64,000 nt of DNA from positions 21,367,001 to 21,431,000 of the forward strand of contig NC_059347.1 of assembly GCF_019703515.2 (NCBI RefSeq), read 5' to 3'. Both the position numbers and the translations under genes were made by a program. Shown here one piece after another: positions 43,991 through 55,366 of the stretch; position 1 is the stretch's first letter, and each line of letters begins with the position of its first letter. This DNA comes from Myxocyprinus asiaticus. Its lineage: Eukaryota > Chordata > Actinopteri > Cypriniformes > Catostomidae. The notes under the pieces are model-generated. The model had not been told where the DNA came from. It did not search any database and saw only the letters and a list, made by a program, of their open reading frames with translations.

Positions 43991-45772
43991 AGAGAACTAT
44001 TGATGAAATGAGGGACACCTGAAATGATTTTGTACTATAAATTGTAGTGTTAAATTCCTTGAAGTCATCGCGAATTAACTGAGGAAATACACGTAGATGC
44101 ATTGTCCTTTGATTTTGGCTGATGAAGACATTTTTTAGTGGTTAATTCATTTTCTATGTAGTTTAAGAGAGAGTTGTCCTTCCTTTGACCAAGTTGATAT
44201 ATGTATCATTCAGTGAGGAGCATCGCAGTCTGGCTGGAAGCTTATGGCAGGTCATTTTAGTGAACTTCATCCTGAGTCCATGCTTCAGACAGTGGCTCAT
44301 GAAGAATCCCATGTCTTTGACTTTGCATCAATTCATCATCTGTGAAGTCTGTCTTAGTAGACTGAAGTTAAGTTTGGCTGGCACATGCTGCAGGTGGTCA
44401 TCATCACTCAGCGGGATATAATCCCGAGGTTTAGACAGGGAAACAAATAAAATAAAATGAGCATAGATGCAATTCACTTTAAAGCAGGGTTAAAGAATAA
44501 GAGTAAGAATAACATCCTTTCTTCTCTCTCTCCATTGCTAGTCCTCAGATAGTTTCTCTTCTCCATGGTAATCCATCCTATTCTACATGGTAATGGTCCA
44601 TCAGTGGCGATCAATATTTCATACAGAAATAACCCAGCTGGAGAGGTCTTGTCTAACCCTCCCTTCCCCCTAGCCCTGGGTCATCAAAACTGTTGTTTCA
44701 AGAAAAAGAACCTTGAGCATGCATTAGGATGTGCAGGAGAAGGGCCAGACATCAATCATTCATGATGCTCTGCTGGCTGCCAGGAGAAACACAATGATTT
44801 ATGCAACACTTGTTATGACGCCTTCGTACAGTTGGGATGTTGCACTGGTGATGCTTCATGACTTGCAATGATGGTCTGGCTTTGACTGAGATCAGATGCT
44901 CATATGAGAACTCTTTCCCTTGGTTCTGGTGATGCTAAACTACTTATATTATTGTACAAGTATATGGATTTTTCGTGTTTGTTTGTACTTTGAAAGTAGA
45001 CACCACCTTGATTTCTCTCTGTCCATCTGTCTGTCTGTCTGTTCTCAGCTTTCAGTCTTTCTCTTTAGATTTACACCACAGAGTTTTACATTTGCAAGGC
45101 TACTACTAACTTAAGGTGAAACCTTTCTCAGGCCAACATAAAATTTGTCTCCTTGTCACCATTGCTTCCATTGCTAGCTGAAGAATACCATGGTGATATG
45201 GAAGGGGACCACCATTTTCTGTAAACTGTGCTATCTATTTACAAATAGCATTTTATTACATGAAAATACATAGTCAGCTTCTGTGGTTCTGTTCTAGGAT
45301 CTAGAGGCAAAACACAGATACCAGTACAGCATTCATACAGCATTGGAGTTATCTCAGGGCATTTGGCAGGCATACCAGACCTTCCAGGAAAGCATCTTGC
45401 ACAGTTTGCATGCTTCATTGCAAGGTAGCTTTACAATAAATAATGTTCTACCCAATCAGTGTACAACATGAATGAAAATAAACAACATGTAAAAATGACC
45501 AAAGAAACAAATCTCACCTCAGAAGCTAAAGGAAGACGAAAAGAGGAACATTTAATTTTTAATGAAATCTTTGTGAGAATAGACACAGTTATTAGGGTAT
45601 GTTCTTAAGAATTACAATGATGTCACTTTCTGCTACTAGCACCTTTTCACATCTGTCTATAGCTGAGTGAATTATTCTGAGTCCTCTGAGAATAGTACCA
45701 AAGCGAGGATTTATTTGTGTGCATGTGTGTGTATAAACTTAAAAACTATTTTATTGAAACCCGTTATCCCCA
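43991..45772. other. Intergenic, nothing recognised
   Basis: About 1.8 kb with a short (TGTC)n run near 45030-45043. No supported gene or long repeat; ORFs are 64-78 codons. Confidence 0.5.
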
Positions 45773-46182
45773 TGTAGCCAAGTGTAATTTAACTGTAGTT
45801 ATAAATTGGACGTGGCCCCTTTAAGACCTGAGTTTTGTGACACCGGAGTTTTGCGACACCAGAGTTTTGTTACACCCGCTCTCGTGTTGGAGCAAGATTG
45901 TGCAAGAGAGCTCCCAGTTTTGTTCATCGGTTGATTTGGATAAATATAAAATTCTACACAAAATGTTGTTAAATTGCATTAAATATGTGTTCACAGTCAT
46001 ATGTTAAAACTGAGTGTTTGTTATGGATAATTTTTGAAGGATGCATATGGATTGCATGTTTTCTGCACACACATGTGAAAACTGGATATGTAAATTTAGT
46101 ATTAATCATATCTTATTTAATTATTTGTAGCCCAGAGAGTTCTGAATAAGTGTAATACGTGTTATATGTGAAAACATGTTAT
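45773..46182 (+). repeat. Partial LTR of the Gypsy family
   Basis: TGTAGCCAAGTGTAATTTAA starts it; the family blocks GTGGCCCCTTTAAGACC, AGCTCCCAGTTTTGTTCATC and GTAATACGTGTTATATGTGA follow. It stops at about 46182 where the complete LTR would continue for 400 bp more. It could be a solo LTR fragment or the 5' end of the broken element at 51546-54169. Confidence 0.8.
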
Positions 46183-46693
46183 GGTGAGCATCCCATGGGC
46201 ATACCAGGGTCACCCTTGGAGTCAGCAATAAGGATCAATCAGAAAGAGGCAGAGCAGGCTGATCGTGCACACCTGACACTAATCGCTCGGCAGGGATATA
46301 AACGCAGATACTGGAAGAGAAGTGTGAGCTGAGACTCCATGCTGAAGACTAATGTTGTGTTCTTTTCCCCTAGGCTTCCACTTTTACAGGACCAAATGAT
46401 TGGAAGCCTGCACCATTATCACCAGAAGAACAAAGCTTCATTTCACTATATGCACAGGGGAGAACCGAAGAAAATACCTCAGCCACGGATTTTGATCATA
46501 TTCACCATGATATTCTATAAAAATGTGATTGTATCCAAGTCCACTTGTAAAAATGTTTCTATTTAGCATTTTCTAATTTAATCATTTTTTTTTCATTACA
46601 AATGATATTATCAGCATAACTGCAAAACTCAATGATTATGATATAATCATGATCCAGCATGTGAATTTTCACAGAGCTTCTTGTGAAAGTGCT
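46183..46693. other. Unclassified sequence after the partial LTR
   Basis: It includes CACACCTGACACTAATCGCT and a TATA-like GGGATATAAACGCAG near 46294-46308, a composition reminiscent of an LTR or leader of another retroelement. No protein is recognised. Confidence 0.35.
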
Positions 46694-46697
46694 TTAA

Positions 46698-47228
46698 AGA
46701 GCACCTATTATGGTTTTTCAAATATTACCTTAAATGTAGTGTGTTATATAGCTGTTTGTGAATGTAAAAAAAAGTCTGCAAAGTTTCAAAAATCAAAGTG
46801 CATGACAAATAGAGTTATTGATTCCCAAAAGAAATAACCGATTCTGAACACCTGAAACGAGTTGTTAGTAATTCCATACTTACTTCCTGTACATAATATT
46901 GTAACAAAAACCCACCTCTGGTCTTCATTGGCTGCTCGCAAACAGCTTTGACCCACCCTCAAACACTACACTAAGCGGTAGACCAATCACAACAGACTGG
47001 GACATCTGACCAATCAGAGCAGAGTAGGCACTCTGAAAGGAGGAGTTTAAAATGAATCCTTAAGAACGGATCATTGAACGAGTCGTTTTTGTCACTGGGA
47101 AAAAAAAGGTAATGCTGCAATTTAAATTATGAGCAAATTAAAGAGATTTTTGACTGAATGCATGTAAATCTATTGTATGAGACCTTTAAAACAAAATTAG
47201 GCACATTTAAAACCATAATAGGTGCTCT
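46698..47228. mobile_element. TTAA-flanked MITE, 531 bp (AGAGCACCTATTATGG ends)
   Basis: The left end is TTAA|AGAGCACCTATTATGG and the right end is CCATAATAGGTGCTCT|TTAA: perfect 16-bp inverted ends with TTAA on both sides (46694-46697 and 47229-47232), as made by piggyBac-type transposases. The interior is non-coding and contains ATTGGCTGCTCGCAAACAGC. Non-autonomous. Confidence 0.8.
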
Positions 47229-47360
47229 TTAATGAAACAAAACCTGTCCTTTTGTACAAAATGAGTTAACACAACATCACAAATATGCTTATTTGATTAC
47301 TGATCACGAAATTGTGTGGAATCTTAAATATTTTTATATTATGTCATTGTAATCATTTAA

Positions 47361-48168
47361 TGAGCAGGCTATTTTATTTATTATACGTTTTTCACACCTG
47401 CATTCCAATCTACATCTTGATGTAATCCTTCCTTATGATCACGCAGCATGTTTTCATCAGATGAATAGGAGGCTAAACACTTTTAAATTGTGACAAGACT
47501 CGTGCTGCGTGTGCAAGCCATTTGTGAATCACAAGCCGATTAACTACTTAGGCCTTTTCGGTGAATCGCACCTGCAAAATCCTAAAACTTTATTTCTAGG
47601 TTTAATTTATATTTTGAATAGACTCAGATTTTTGAACACCACGATGTGGGTTTATGTTTTTTCTTTGAATCGTTTAATGTCATTCTGAGAGTGACCATGG
47701 TTTAAGGAGGGTGTACCTGTATGCTGGGTTGGAAACCCAAATTAATATTTGTGTTTTCTTTATTACTTAACGTGTTGTTCTGAATGCAAAAAGAAACAAA
47801 TGAAACATGGAATGTAGGCTGTCATCCGCGCAGCCTAACCAAAGCAAAGTGGGCACTTTTCATGCGTGATTAACTGAAAGTGAAACGCTGCCGGCTCGTG
47901 ATACGTGAATGGCTTGCACGCACTGCACGAGTCTGTTGGGTATACTGCAGTCTCGTCACATTTTAACTTTTTGTTTAGCCTCCCATTCAGCTCATGTAAA
48001 CACGCTGTGTGATCATGAGGAAGGATTACATCAAGACGTAAATTGGAATTCAGGTGCGGAATTTATATAAATAAAATAGTCTACTCATCTCTCGCCGTTG
48101 CTGGTGTGCCAGTGATTACCCCTCTGCATGCCAATGCTTGCACACGTGCCATAGGTTGCCGACCCCTG
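47361..48168. mobile_element. hAT-like fold-back element
   Basis: Long inverted arms: left 47361-47545 (GAGCAGGCTATTTTATTTAT, then GATGTAATCCTTCCTTATGA) and right about 47900-48090 (TCATGAGGAAGGATTACATC, then ATAAATAAAATAGTCTACTC). The right terminus GGTTGCCGACCCCTG at 48154-48168 matches the hAT terminal pattern CAGGGGTCGGCAACC. The left terminus is not seen. No transposase. Confidence 0.65.
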
Positions 48169-48179
48169 CTCTACCGTAT

Positions 48180-48440
48180 TCAGGGTTGGGAGGGTTACTT
48201 TTGAAATGTATTCGACTACAGATTACAGAATACATGCTGTAAAATGTAATTTGTAATGTATTCTGTTAGATTACTCAAGGTCAGTAACGTATTCTAAATA
48301 CTTTGGATTACTTCTTCAGCACTGGTAGATTTTTTCACTTGTTTTGACTATAAAAACTTTCTCTGAAAACCCTAAATATCTTATGCAGTGTTGTTTCTAA
48401 AACAAGATAAATCTAATTGATCTTGTTTAAAAGATTTTTA
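48180..48440. repeat. Unclassified repeat beginning AGGGTTGGGAGGGTTACTTT
   Basis: The sequence CAGGGTTGGGAGGGTTACTT...ATTACAGAATACATGCTGTA looks like a repeat end common in cyprinid DNA. It ends against DIRS copy 3. Class unknown. Confidence 0.45.
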
Positions 48441-48569
48441 GTTCCCTATCTGTCACTCACTCAACGTTGTGTCGATGTAGTGACACTAGGGGTCACTCTT
48501 GGGAGCCCGAGACACCTCTGGTCTTTGATAAAAGGCCAATGAAAATTGGTGAGTGGTATTTGCATACCA

Positions 48570-48610
48570 CTCCCCTGGACATGCGGGTATAAAAGGAGCT
48601 GGTATGCAAC
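48570..48610 (+). promoter_or_regulatory. Possible TATA-box promoter of DIRS copy 3
   Basis: GGGTATAAAAGGAGCTGG follows a CCACTCCCCTGGACATGC block in the 5' terminal region, the arrangement expected for a retroelement promoter. Activity is inferred. Confidence 0.45.
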
Positions 48611-48780
48611 CACTCATTCAGATTTTCTCTTCGGAGCCGAACGGTCATGCTCACTGAGCTGAATTCCCACGACTGTTTATTCACCTCTGCTGGATCTGAC
48701 AGAGCATTTCAGCGGCTTCTCCCTCCTCTGCACTGGTGCACTGCAGAGAATGCTCCTGGGCGCTTCGGCAGAAATAAGAG

Positions 48781-48834
48781 TACATTTCTCTAAAAGAGTA
48801 TATTTCTCTAAAAGAGTATATTTCTCTAAAAGAG
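48781..48834 (+). repeat. Three 18-bp tandem repeats
   Basis: TATATTTCTCTAAAAGAG three times (first unit starts TACA). Just downstream two GTCTTTTTAAAGAC-type palindromes follow at 48850-48880. Confidence 0.9.
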
Positions 48835-49435
48835 CGGCACACACGGAACGTCTTTTTAAAGACGCGTCTTTTTAAAGATGCCTTTCCTTTGTGTGTTATT
48901 CCTGGTTGCGCTCGTTATCTCTCGCCTTCTGACGGTCACGATCACTGTCTTTCGTGTCTGGGCACTGCTCACGCGGAGACAGCGTTCTTGGATGGTCATG
49001 TACTCATTGCGAGGACATGTCCATGGCAACGATGCGGTCATGGCTCGCCTTCGTAAGAAAGCAAGCCACCCCAGAGGCTCCCCGCCTCAGTCCTTTTACC
49101 CACGAGTATGAGGCCAGTACGGCTAGCACTGGGGGCAATTTGGTGACCCCAATGGGACTGCCTCTGCCAGGTATTCCCCCGCGGACCTCCCATTCCCCAG
49201 CACGCTCGTCTGCCCCGATTTGGCTTCTGGATGAGTCCGCCGGCTCGTCTCACGGCGAGTTCGACCTCTTAATTGGAGCCGCGAAAGTGATGAGCTCTCG
49301 AGCGCAGCATCGGAGAACGGGCTCGTCCAGTCGGACGTGGAAGCCTCAGCTGGGCTCCTCCCTTCGGGGACGATTGCCCAGTCACAGGCTGATGCGGAGA
49401 TGACTACATGCTTTCCCGGGCAGCCGTGAGCGTCA

Positions 49436-49850
49436 GCTAGAGTGGAACCCTCTGCTCTTCCCTGAACCCTCGCGGCTCGATGATTGATTCCTGGGCTTGT
49501 GGCGCCGCTCAAAGCCACGTCCCGCCCCCGTTCCTTTCTTCCCGGAAGTGCATGAAGAGCTGACAAAGTCGTGGGAGGCACTTTTTTACTGCCCGGTCCC
49601 GATCTTTTCAGCTTCACCGCCCTCACTACCCTCGATTGTGGGGCGGCCAAGGGCTATTCGGCAATCTCCCGGTGGATAAAGGCGCTCGCGGTGCACCTAT
49701 GCCCACAGAGCGCCGCCACCTGGCGTGGGTGCCCAAAGCCCCCATCCAAGGCCTGTAGGTTTACGTCGTCTCTGACGGCCAAGGCCTACGGTGCTGCTGG
49801 ACAAGCCACCTCCACCCTCCGCCGCCTCCGGTCATGGCTCACTTCCTTCT
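49436..49850 (+). pseudogene. DIRS gag module 1, degenerate
   Basis: From CTAGAGTGGAACCCTCTGCT onward the sequence parallels module 2 at 50069: SRLDD-type start, FFPEVHEELTKSWEALFYCP, a QSAATWRGCPKPPSKACRFT block at about 49700-49755, then TAKAYGAAGQATSTLRRL. Readings change frame between 49497-49679 and 49571-50074. It diverges from module 2 by many substitutions, so it probably derives from a different DIRS subfamily or an old duplication. Confidence 0.65.
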
Positions 49851-50068
49851 TCATGAAGCAAGGAGCCACCATGGCCTGCATCAGGGCAGGTTTAATGTGT
49901 TGTTTGCAGCTCGTGATGAGGATGAGCTTTCGGTCTCAGCATCAGAGGGTGGGCTTCTGCCATTGGAAGCGGATGAATCTTCTAAGCTCCCGCCCACGGG
50001 CAGTAGAGCACAGGATGAGGCAGACGCTAAGATGGCAGCCATGCTTGCTTGGGCGGCTGCGAAAATCA

Positions 50069-50960
50069 GGCTAAAGTGGAACCCTCCAGCCTACCCTGAG
50101 CATTCGCGGCTAGATGATTGGTTTCTGGGCTTGGAGCGCGACTCACGGCCGCACACCTGCCCCAGTGCCTTTCTTCCCGGAAGTGTACGAGGAGCTAACG
50201 AAGTCATGGAAGGCACCTTTTTCTGCCCTTACATGCTTCGCGGGCCCGTCCACCCTGACAACCCTCGACGGCGGAGCGGCTAAGGGATATGTTGAGCTTC
50301 CCCAGGTAGAGCGTGCCGTAATGGTGCATTTATGCCCGCAGGGTGCAGCCATCTGGCGTGACCGACCAAGGCTCCCTTCCAAGGCCTGTAAGTTCTCTTC
50401 CTCTTTAATGACGCAGGCTTACAAGGCTGCGGGTCAGGCCACTTCTGCCCTGCATGCCATGGCCATCCTGCAGGTCCACCAAGCCAAGGCGCTGAAAGAT
50501 CTGCACGAGGGTAGAACTGACCCGGGGCTGATGCAGGAACTGTGTACTGCGACTGACCTTGCCTTATGTGCAACGAAGTTCACGGTGCGCACCCTGGGCC
50601 GGACAATGTCCACTATTGTGGTCCAAGAGCGGCACCTGTGGCTCAAACTTGCAGAGATTCATGACGCCAAGAAAGTCCGCTTTCTCGATGCGGCCATCTC
50701 CCAAGGGGTGCTTTTTGGTGCACCGTCAAGGATTTCGCCCATCAGTCCTCGATGGTGAGGAAGCAGACCGAGGCGATTAAGCACATCCTGCCGCAGTGCG
50801 ACTTGGCCGCCTTCAGGCCTCTGAATTCCCACGCCCAGCTGCTTCTTGCCAGAGCAGTTCCCCTGTGGTGCCGGCCCCGGCTCCTGTACCAGAGGAGCCC
50901 ATATGCCGGCCTTAGAGAAAGAGATCCTCCCGCAGGAAGTCGACTCCACCTGCCCGTCAG
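50069..50960 (+). pseudogene. DIRS gag module 2
   Basis: 50069-50113 gives KWNPPAYPEHSRLDDW. After a one-base frame change the open stretch 50114-50758 (214 codons) reads VPFFPEVYEELTKSWKAPFS, LTTLDGGAAKGYVELPQVER, AIWRDRPRLPSKACKFSSSL, MTQAYKAAGQATSALHAMAI and RTLGRTMSTIVVQERHLWLK. It ends where the frame shifts near 50735; the VRKQTEAIKHILPQCDL block follows at 50753. This is the best-preserved DIRS gag in the window. It is thought to form the particle core; the role is not visible in sequence. Confidence 0.75.
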
Positions 50961-51545
50961 CCGGCCCCCAAGAACCTCAGATGGGCTTCGAGGCAGTCCT
51001 GATACGGGCAGCCCAGGGATGAGGCAACTACTTTTGACCGGTCTGGCCTGGGTGATCTCTCCAGCCCCACCATTGCCCTTGGGCCAGTGTGCGGTAGGTT
51101 TTCCTGGGCCTCGGCACCCACAAGGTCAATGGAAGAGCAGTTTCCTCATTCCCTGGGCCAGTGCACTCATGATGGTCAGGCACTGGAAGTCTTTCCGATC
51201 AATCAGACAAACACGAGTACCTCCCATTCCCTCGTTCTCCATCGAGAGACAGCCAGCGAATAGGTAAGTGTGCTGGTATCTGGGGTCGCTCACCCACCCC
51301 AGTCACTGGCCACTGTTGCGGGCTTGTGGAGCAGCACGTCCCCCCTTGGCTGTCTTCAAGGTGGGGTGCCTGCTCTGCCTTGCCACAAACCACCCTTCCC
51401 GGGCACGGTAAGTCCAGCCGTCCCCTTGGTGCCGATGTCACGGAGGCTGGAGGCCTGGTTAGTGCTCTCCAGCCCCTCGCGGTGACTCATCAGGACGATT
51501 TGCCTCAGCTCGGGCTCAGTGCTCCATACATGGTGATTCCCCTTG

Positions 51546-53354
51546 GTAATCCCATATGATTTTCCACCACTCAGGATGGCATAATGCAGCTGCTGATGCC
51601 CTCTCTAGGCAGCCATCTACAGGGGAGCTTGCCACTCCTGTGGATGCAGTATATGATGACTGTATTGTCATCTGCAATATAATAAACAAAGGAAAAGCCT
51701 TAGAGCCTGACTTAGTGATGGCTGGTGAAAAGTGCTGTAGGGTTAGACAGATTCATGCTTTAGAGTGGGGAGTAGAGGAAGGCAGTAACCCTCAAGGAAG
51801 TATGCCTACTCTGCCGGGTTATACAACAGCTGAACTGATGGATTTTCAATTGAAAGAGCCCACTCTCAGTTTTTTCAGAACCTTTTGGGAACGTGAGCAA
51901 AAGCCCACCACTTGTGACAGATCTGGTCTATCAAAGTCTGTACTGTCACTGATAAAGCAGTGAAAGTGTGCACAAAAGGTGCATCTTAACCATGATGCAA
52001 CAGCCAAGGATACATCCTCCTATAAAGCCATTTCTGGCTTCTATGCCCCTTTTAGTAGTGGCAGTAGGTTTTAATGTGCTTGAATCTGCCTCTGATGGCC
52101 GTGAGAACATGTTAATTGTGACTGGTGTTTACACAAAGTTCACACAGGCATTTCCAGCCAAGGATCAGAGGGCTGATACCACTGCCAAGATCCTTCTGAA
52201 AGAGTTGTTCATGAAATATGGTGTGCCTGAATGATTGCATTCTGATTAGGGCAGAAATTTTTGATTGCTGAGCTATGTAAAATGTATTGTCTAAAGAAAA
52301 CCCACACCACACCCTATCGGCCTTAGGGTAATTCTCAGTGTGAGTGCTTTAATAGAATGCTCCATGATCTATTACGTACACTTCCCCTGAAAAGAAAAGG
52401 TGTTGGCCAGAACACCTTCCTTTGTTGTTCTATGCTTATAATGTCACACCACATGCAACCACTGGATACTCACCACATTACTTGCTGTTTGGAGTCAACC
52501 CATATCTTCCAGTAGATGCACTGCTAGGTAAAGAGCAAACTGTGGACAGAAAACATTGGTTAGTGATTCACCAAGACAGAATGAAAGATGCTCATCTTGG
52601 GAATACGCTGAACACAAGGCTCACAAGGGTTTATTGCCCTGTGAATGATGTGGGTCAGCAGGCTTACTTGCATTACAGACCTTTGGGTAGGAACAAAATA
52701 CAGGATTCATGGGGTACTACTGTATACAGGGTCATAGATGTGCAGGGTACTACACACACTACTGAGCTCCTTGAGGGTGGTCCTATAAAGAGAGTCCACA
52801 GTGTTGACTTGCACCCTTGTGCTAACTCTGTTCCTGAGCCAGAGGTGACTGAAACCCATTTTCCCACAACACCACAATCGAAGGGAGAATCTGTTTCTGA
52901 GCAGGTTGAGCTTGAAGAGGTCATGTATCCTAGTCTGCAACAGACAGAGAATGTAAACCCTATTAACCTTGTTCAGCCTCTGAATCCTTTATATGTGAAC
53001 CTGTACTGATTTCAGGGAACATTGAACAACAAGGTTCTGTACCAGAAAGAGCTGAGTCTAGAAATGAGTCTAGCTCCTAGAGTGTCTGGTCCAGAGATGG
53101 TTGAGCCTGACACTGGCATGGCTTCTAGAGTGTCTGAAACAGAGATTAAAAAGCCTGAACTAGCACCAAGAAGAACTAAAAGAGTCAATGCTTGCATACA
53201 CTCAAACCCATTTAATGAGCCAAAATATTTCACTCAGTTCTGAAGTTGTCTCACAGGTGTTAACATGCCTGGGTAGTGTGTTTTGTTAAAGCTGTTAAAG
53301 AAGTGAAAAATATGTATTAAGTCATCGGGGACAATGACTTTTAGCAGGGGAGAA
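51546..53354 (+). mobile_element. Ty3/Gypsy copy 2, 3' internal part
   Basis: Starts at FHHSGWHNAAADALSRQPST (end of RNase H) immediately after DIRS sequence, and runs through the integrase to a polypurine tract (AGCAGGGGAGAA at 53343-53354) and the 3' LTR. Gag, protease, RT and most of RNase H are missing. It is collinear with copy 1 from about 33920 on. Confidence 0.85.
51556..53009 (+). pseudogene. Gypsy integrase (copy 2), zinc domain deleted
   Basis: 51556-51963 carries the RNase H end and the linker MPTLPGYTTAELMDFQLKEP. Then about 230 bp that encode the H2C2 zinc domain in copy 1 are missing; the junction at about 51965-51975 has AAGTGT, found at both breakpoints in copy 1. The core (51968-52234) is short and lacks parts. 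52422-53009 gives VTPHATTGYSPHYLLFGVNP, QQAYLHYRPLGRNKIQDSWG and GGPIKRVHSVDLHPC, the C-terminal domain, longer and cleaner than in copy 1. Not functional. Confidence 0.85.
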
Positions 53355-54169
53355 TGTAGCCAAGTGGAGAAATGTTATGTAATTGAAATCTAGTCATAAA
53401 TTGGATGTGGCCCCTTAAAGTCTGGAGTTTTGCAACACCGGAGTTTTGTGACACTCACTTTCCAAGACACTCTCATGTTGGAGATATGAGAATATGCATT
53501 GTGCAATAGAGCTCCCAGTTTTGTTCATCGGTTGATAATTCTTTGGGTAAATATAAAATTCTACAAAAATTTTTGTTAAATTGCATTAAATATGTGTTCA
53601 CAATTAAATATGTGTGGAGTTTGACCACGTTTGCTGCACACACATGTGCAAACTGGATCTGTAAATTTAGTATTAATCATATCTTATTTAATTATTTGTA
53701 GCCCGGAGTGTTTTCTAGTTTACTGAATAAGTGTAGTACGTGTTATATGTGAAAACGTGTAATGACAACATGTAGAATGAGAATTCTATTATTTTAAACT
53801 GCAGTGCATGTCCTTGAAGCCTGGCTAAAAATAAATAAAATATTTGAGTGATTTAAGCAAGTACTTACATGCATAAAATGCTGTGAATGATATAAGCATG
53901 TATTATTTTCTTTTGACATCAGCCACTACTGTATTTCATTGTACCATATTTCATTACCTTATTTAATTTTTTTTGTATTTCATTTCCGTTTTTTATTTTT
54001 GAATCTTGTTGTACCATATTTCAATTTTTGTATCTTCTTTATTTTTTTTTAATATATAATATGGCCCCATTGACCGCTGTTTTTTCACTTTTTAATAAAC
54101 AGCCATCAGAATAAAACCCCAAAAGATATTTTTGTATCCGTTGTGATTATTTTCAACCCACCGGCTACA
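53355..54169 (+). repeat. 3' LTR of Gypsy copy 2
   Basis: TGTAGCCAAGTGGAGAAATG to CAACCCACCGGCTACA, 815 bp. Preceded by a polypurine tract. AATAAA signals lie near 54093 and 54111, suitable for polyadenylation. The middle carries two units of the 38-bp repeat expanded in the next LTR. Confidence 0.9.
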
Positions 54170-54710
54170 CCTACGTATATACTGTTGAGACTTTCATATG
54201 GCCAATTTTTTCCCTTTTCTATGTACATATTTGTGGATACAGCCAGAATTTGAATGTAGTCAAGTGGAGAAATTTCATGTAATTTAACTCTGGTCAAAAA
54301 TTGGAAATGGCCCCTTTAAGAGTTTTTTGACATCCGCTGTGTTACACACGTGTGCTGGTTAGAACGTGAGAGCAGATGTTGTTCAGGAGAGCTCCCAGTT
54401 TTGTTCATTGATTGATAATTCTTTAGGTAAATATCAAATCTGACACAAAATTCTTATAAATTGCATTGAATATTTTTTTGTCGTTTGTTAAAATTGAGTG
54501 TTTGTTAGGGATCATTTTTGAAGGATGCACATAGGTTGCATGTGTGGAGTTTGACCATATTTGTCATACACATGCAAGAACGTAAATTTAGTATTAATCA
54601 TATCTCATTTAATAATTTATAGTCCAGAGTGTTTTCCATTTAAGTGAACGTGTAATGAGAATGGTATTGTTTAAACTGTTATATACTGTATGTCCTTAAA
54701 GCCTGGTTAG

Positions 54711-54851
54711 AAATGCATAAAATGCTTTGAGTGATTTAAGCATGTGTTAAATTCATAAAATACTGTGAGTGATTTAAGCATGTGCAAAATGCATAAAATA
54801 CTGTGAGTGTTTAAGCATGTGTTAAATGTATAAAATGCTGTGAATGATATT
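54711..54851 (+). repeat. 38-bp tandem repeat in LTR (about 4 units)
   Basis: Units start at 54711, 54749, 54787 and 54824, each AAATNCATAAAATRCTNTGA followed by GTGATTTAAGCATGTG. Confidence 0.9.
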
Positions 54852-54892
54852 AAGGTGATGTAGGCTGAAGCATACAGTGTAGGTAGGCTAAT

Positions 54893-55366
54893 CAATCAAA
54901 TCAAATCAAATCCCTTTATTGTCACTCAACCATATACACAAGTGCAACAGTGGGTGAAAGTCTTGGGTGCAGTTCCGAGCAACATAGCAGTCATGACAGT
55001 GATGAGACATACAAATTTACAATAAACATCAGATTTACACAACATAATTTACATATCTAATATACACATAATTACACACAACACAATATACAAATAATAA
55101 TATACAATGTACAGTATACAATATACACAATATAGAATACACATACACACAATATAGAATACACAGTATACAATAAAAATAGTATATATAAAATATACTG
55201 TACAGTAGGTTGTATTTTGCTGTATTGACATTCAGGCTGTCGGTTGATAGTCAGTTGCCAGTGTGTTGTTAAGAGAGAATACAATTTATGACAGTCCAGT
55301 GTAAGATTAATAAAGTGCAGTGCTGATGTATTTTGATCATGAGAGATCAAGAGTTTAATGCCCTGT
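54893..55366 (-). mobile_element. LINE 3' UTR fragment (CR1/L2 group) inside the LTR
   Basis: The minus strand reads from just at the ORF stop (CTCTTGATCTCTCATGATCA near 55350) through the 3' UTR to the TTTGAT tail at 54893. Only about 470 bp were copied, a typical short 5'-truncated insertion. Same family as copies a, c and d. Confidence 0.88.

Larger units (their letters stand above)
48441..51545 (+). mobile_element. DIRS-type retrotransposon copy 3 (5' part, gag region duplicated)
   Basis: The 5' region (48441-48900) has GTCACTCACTCAACGTTGTG, a TATA-like GGGTATAAAAGGAGCTG near 48585-48601 and three 18-bp repeats. The gag region (about 49250-50960) holds two successive versions of the same module. 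The 3' end breaks off at about 51545 inside what should be early pol and joins Gypsy integrase sequence directly. GC content is clearly higher than in the surroundings. Confidence 0.75.

Noticed and set aside
46183..46693. A further LTR with TATA box
   Set aside because: Only a TATA-like string and a suggestive composition; no second copy in the window and no defined ends.
49038..49650. Arg-rich minus ORFs in DIRS copy 3
   Set aside because: Open only because the gag region is GC-rich; the plus strand carries the recognisable gag motifs.
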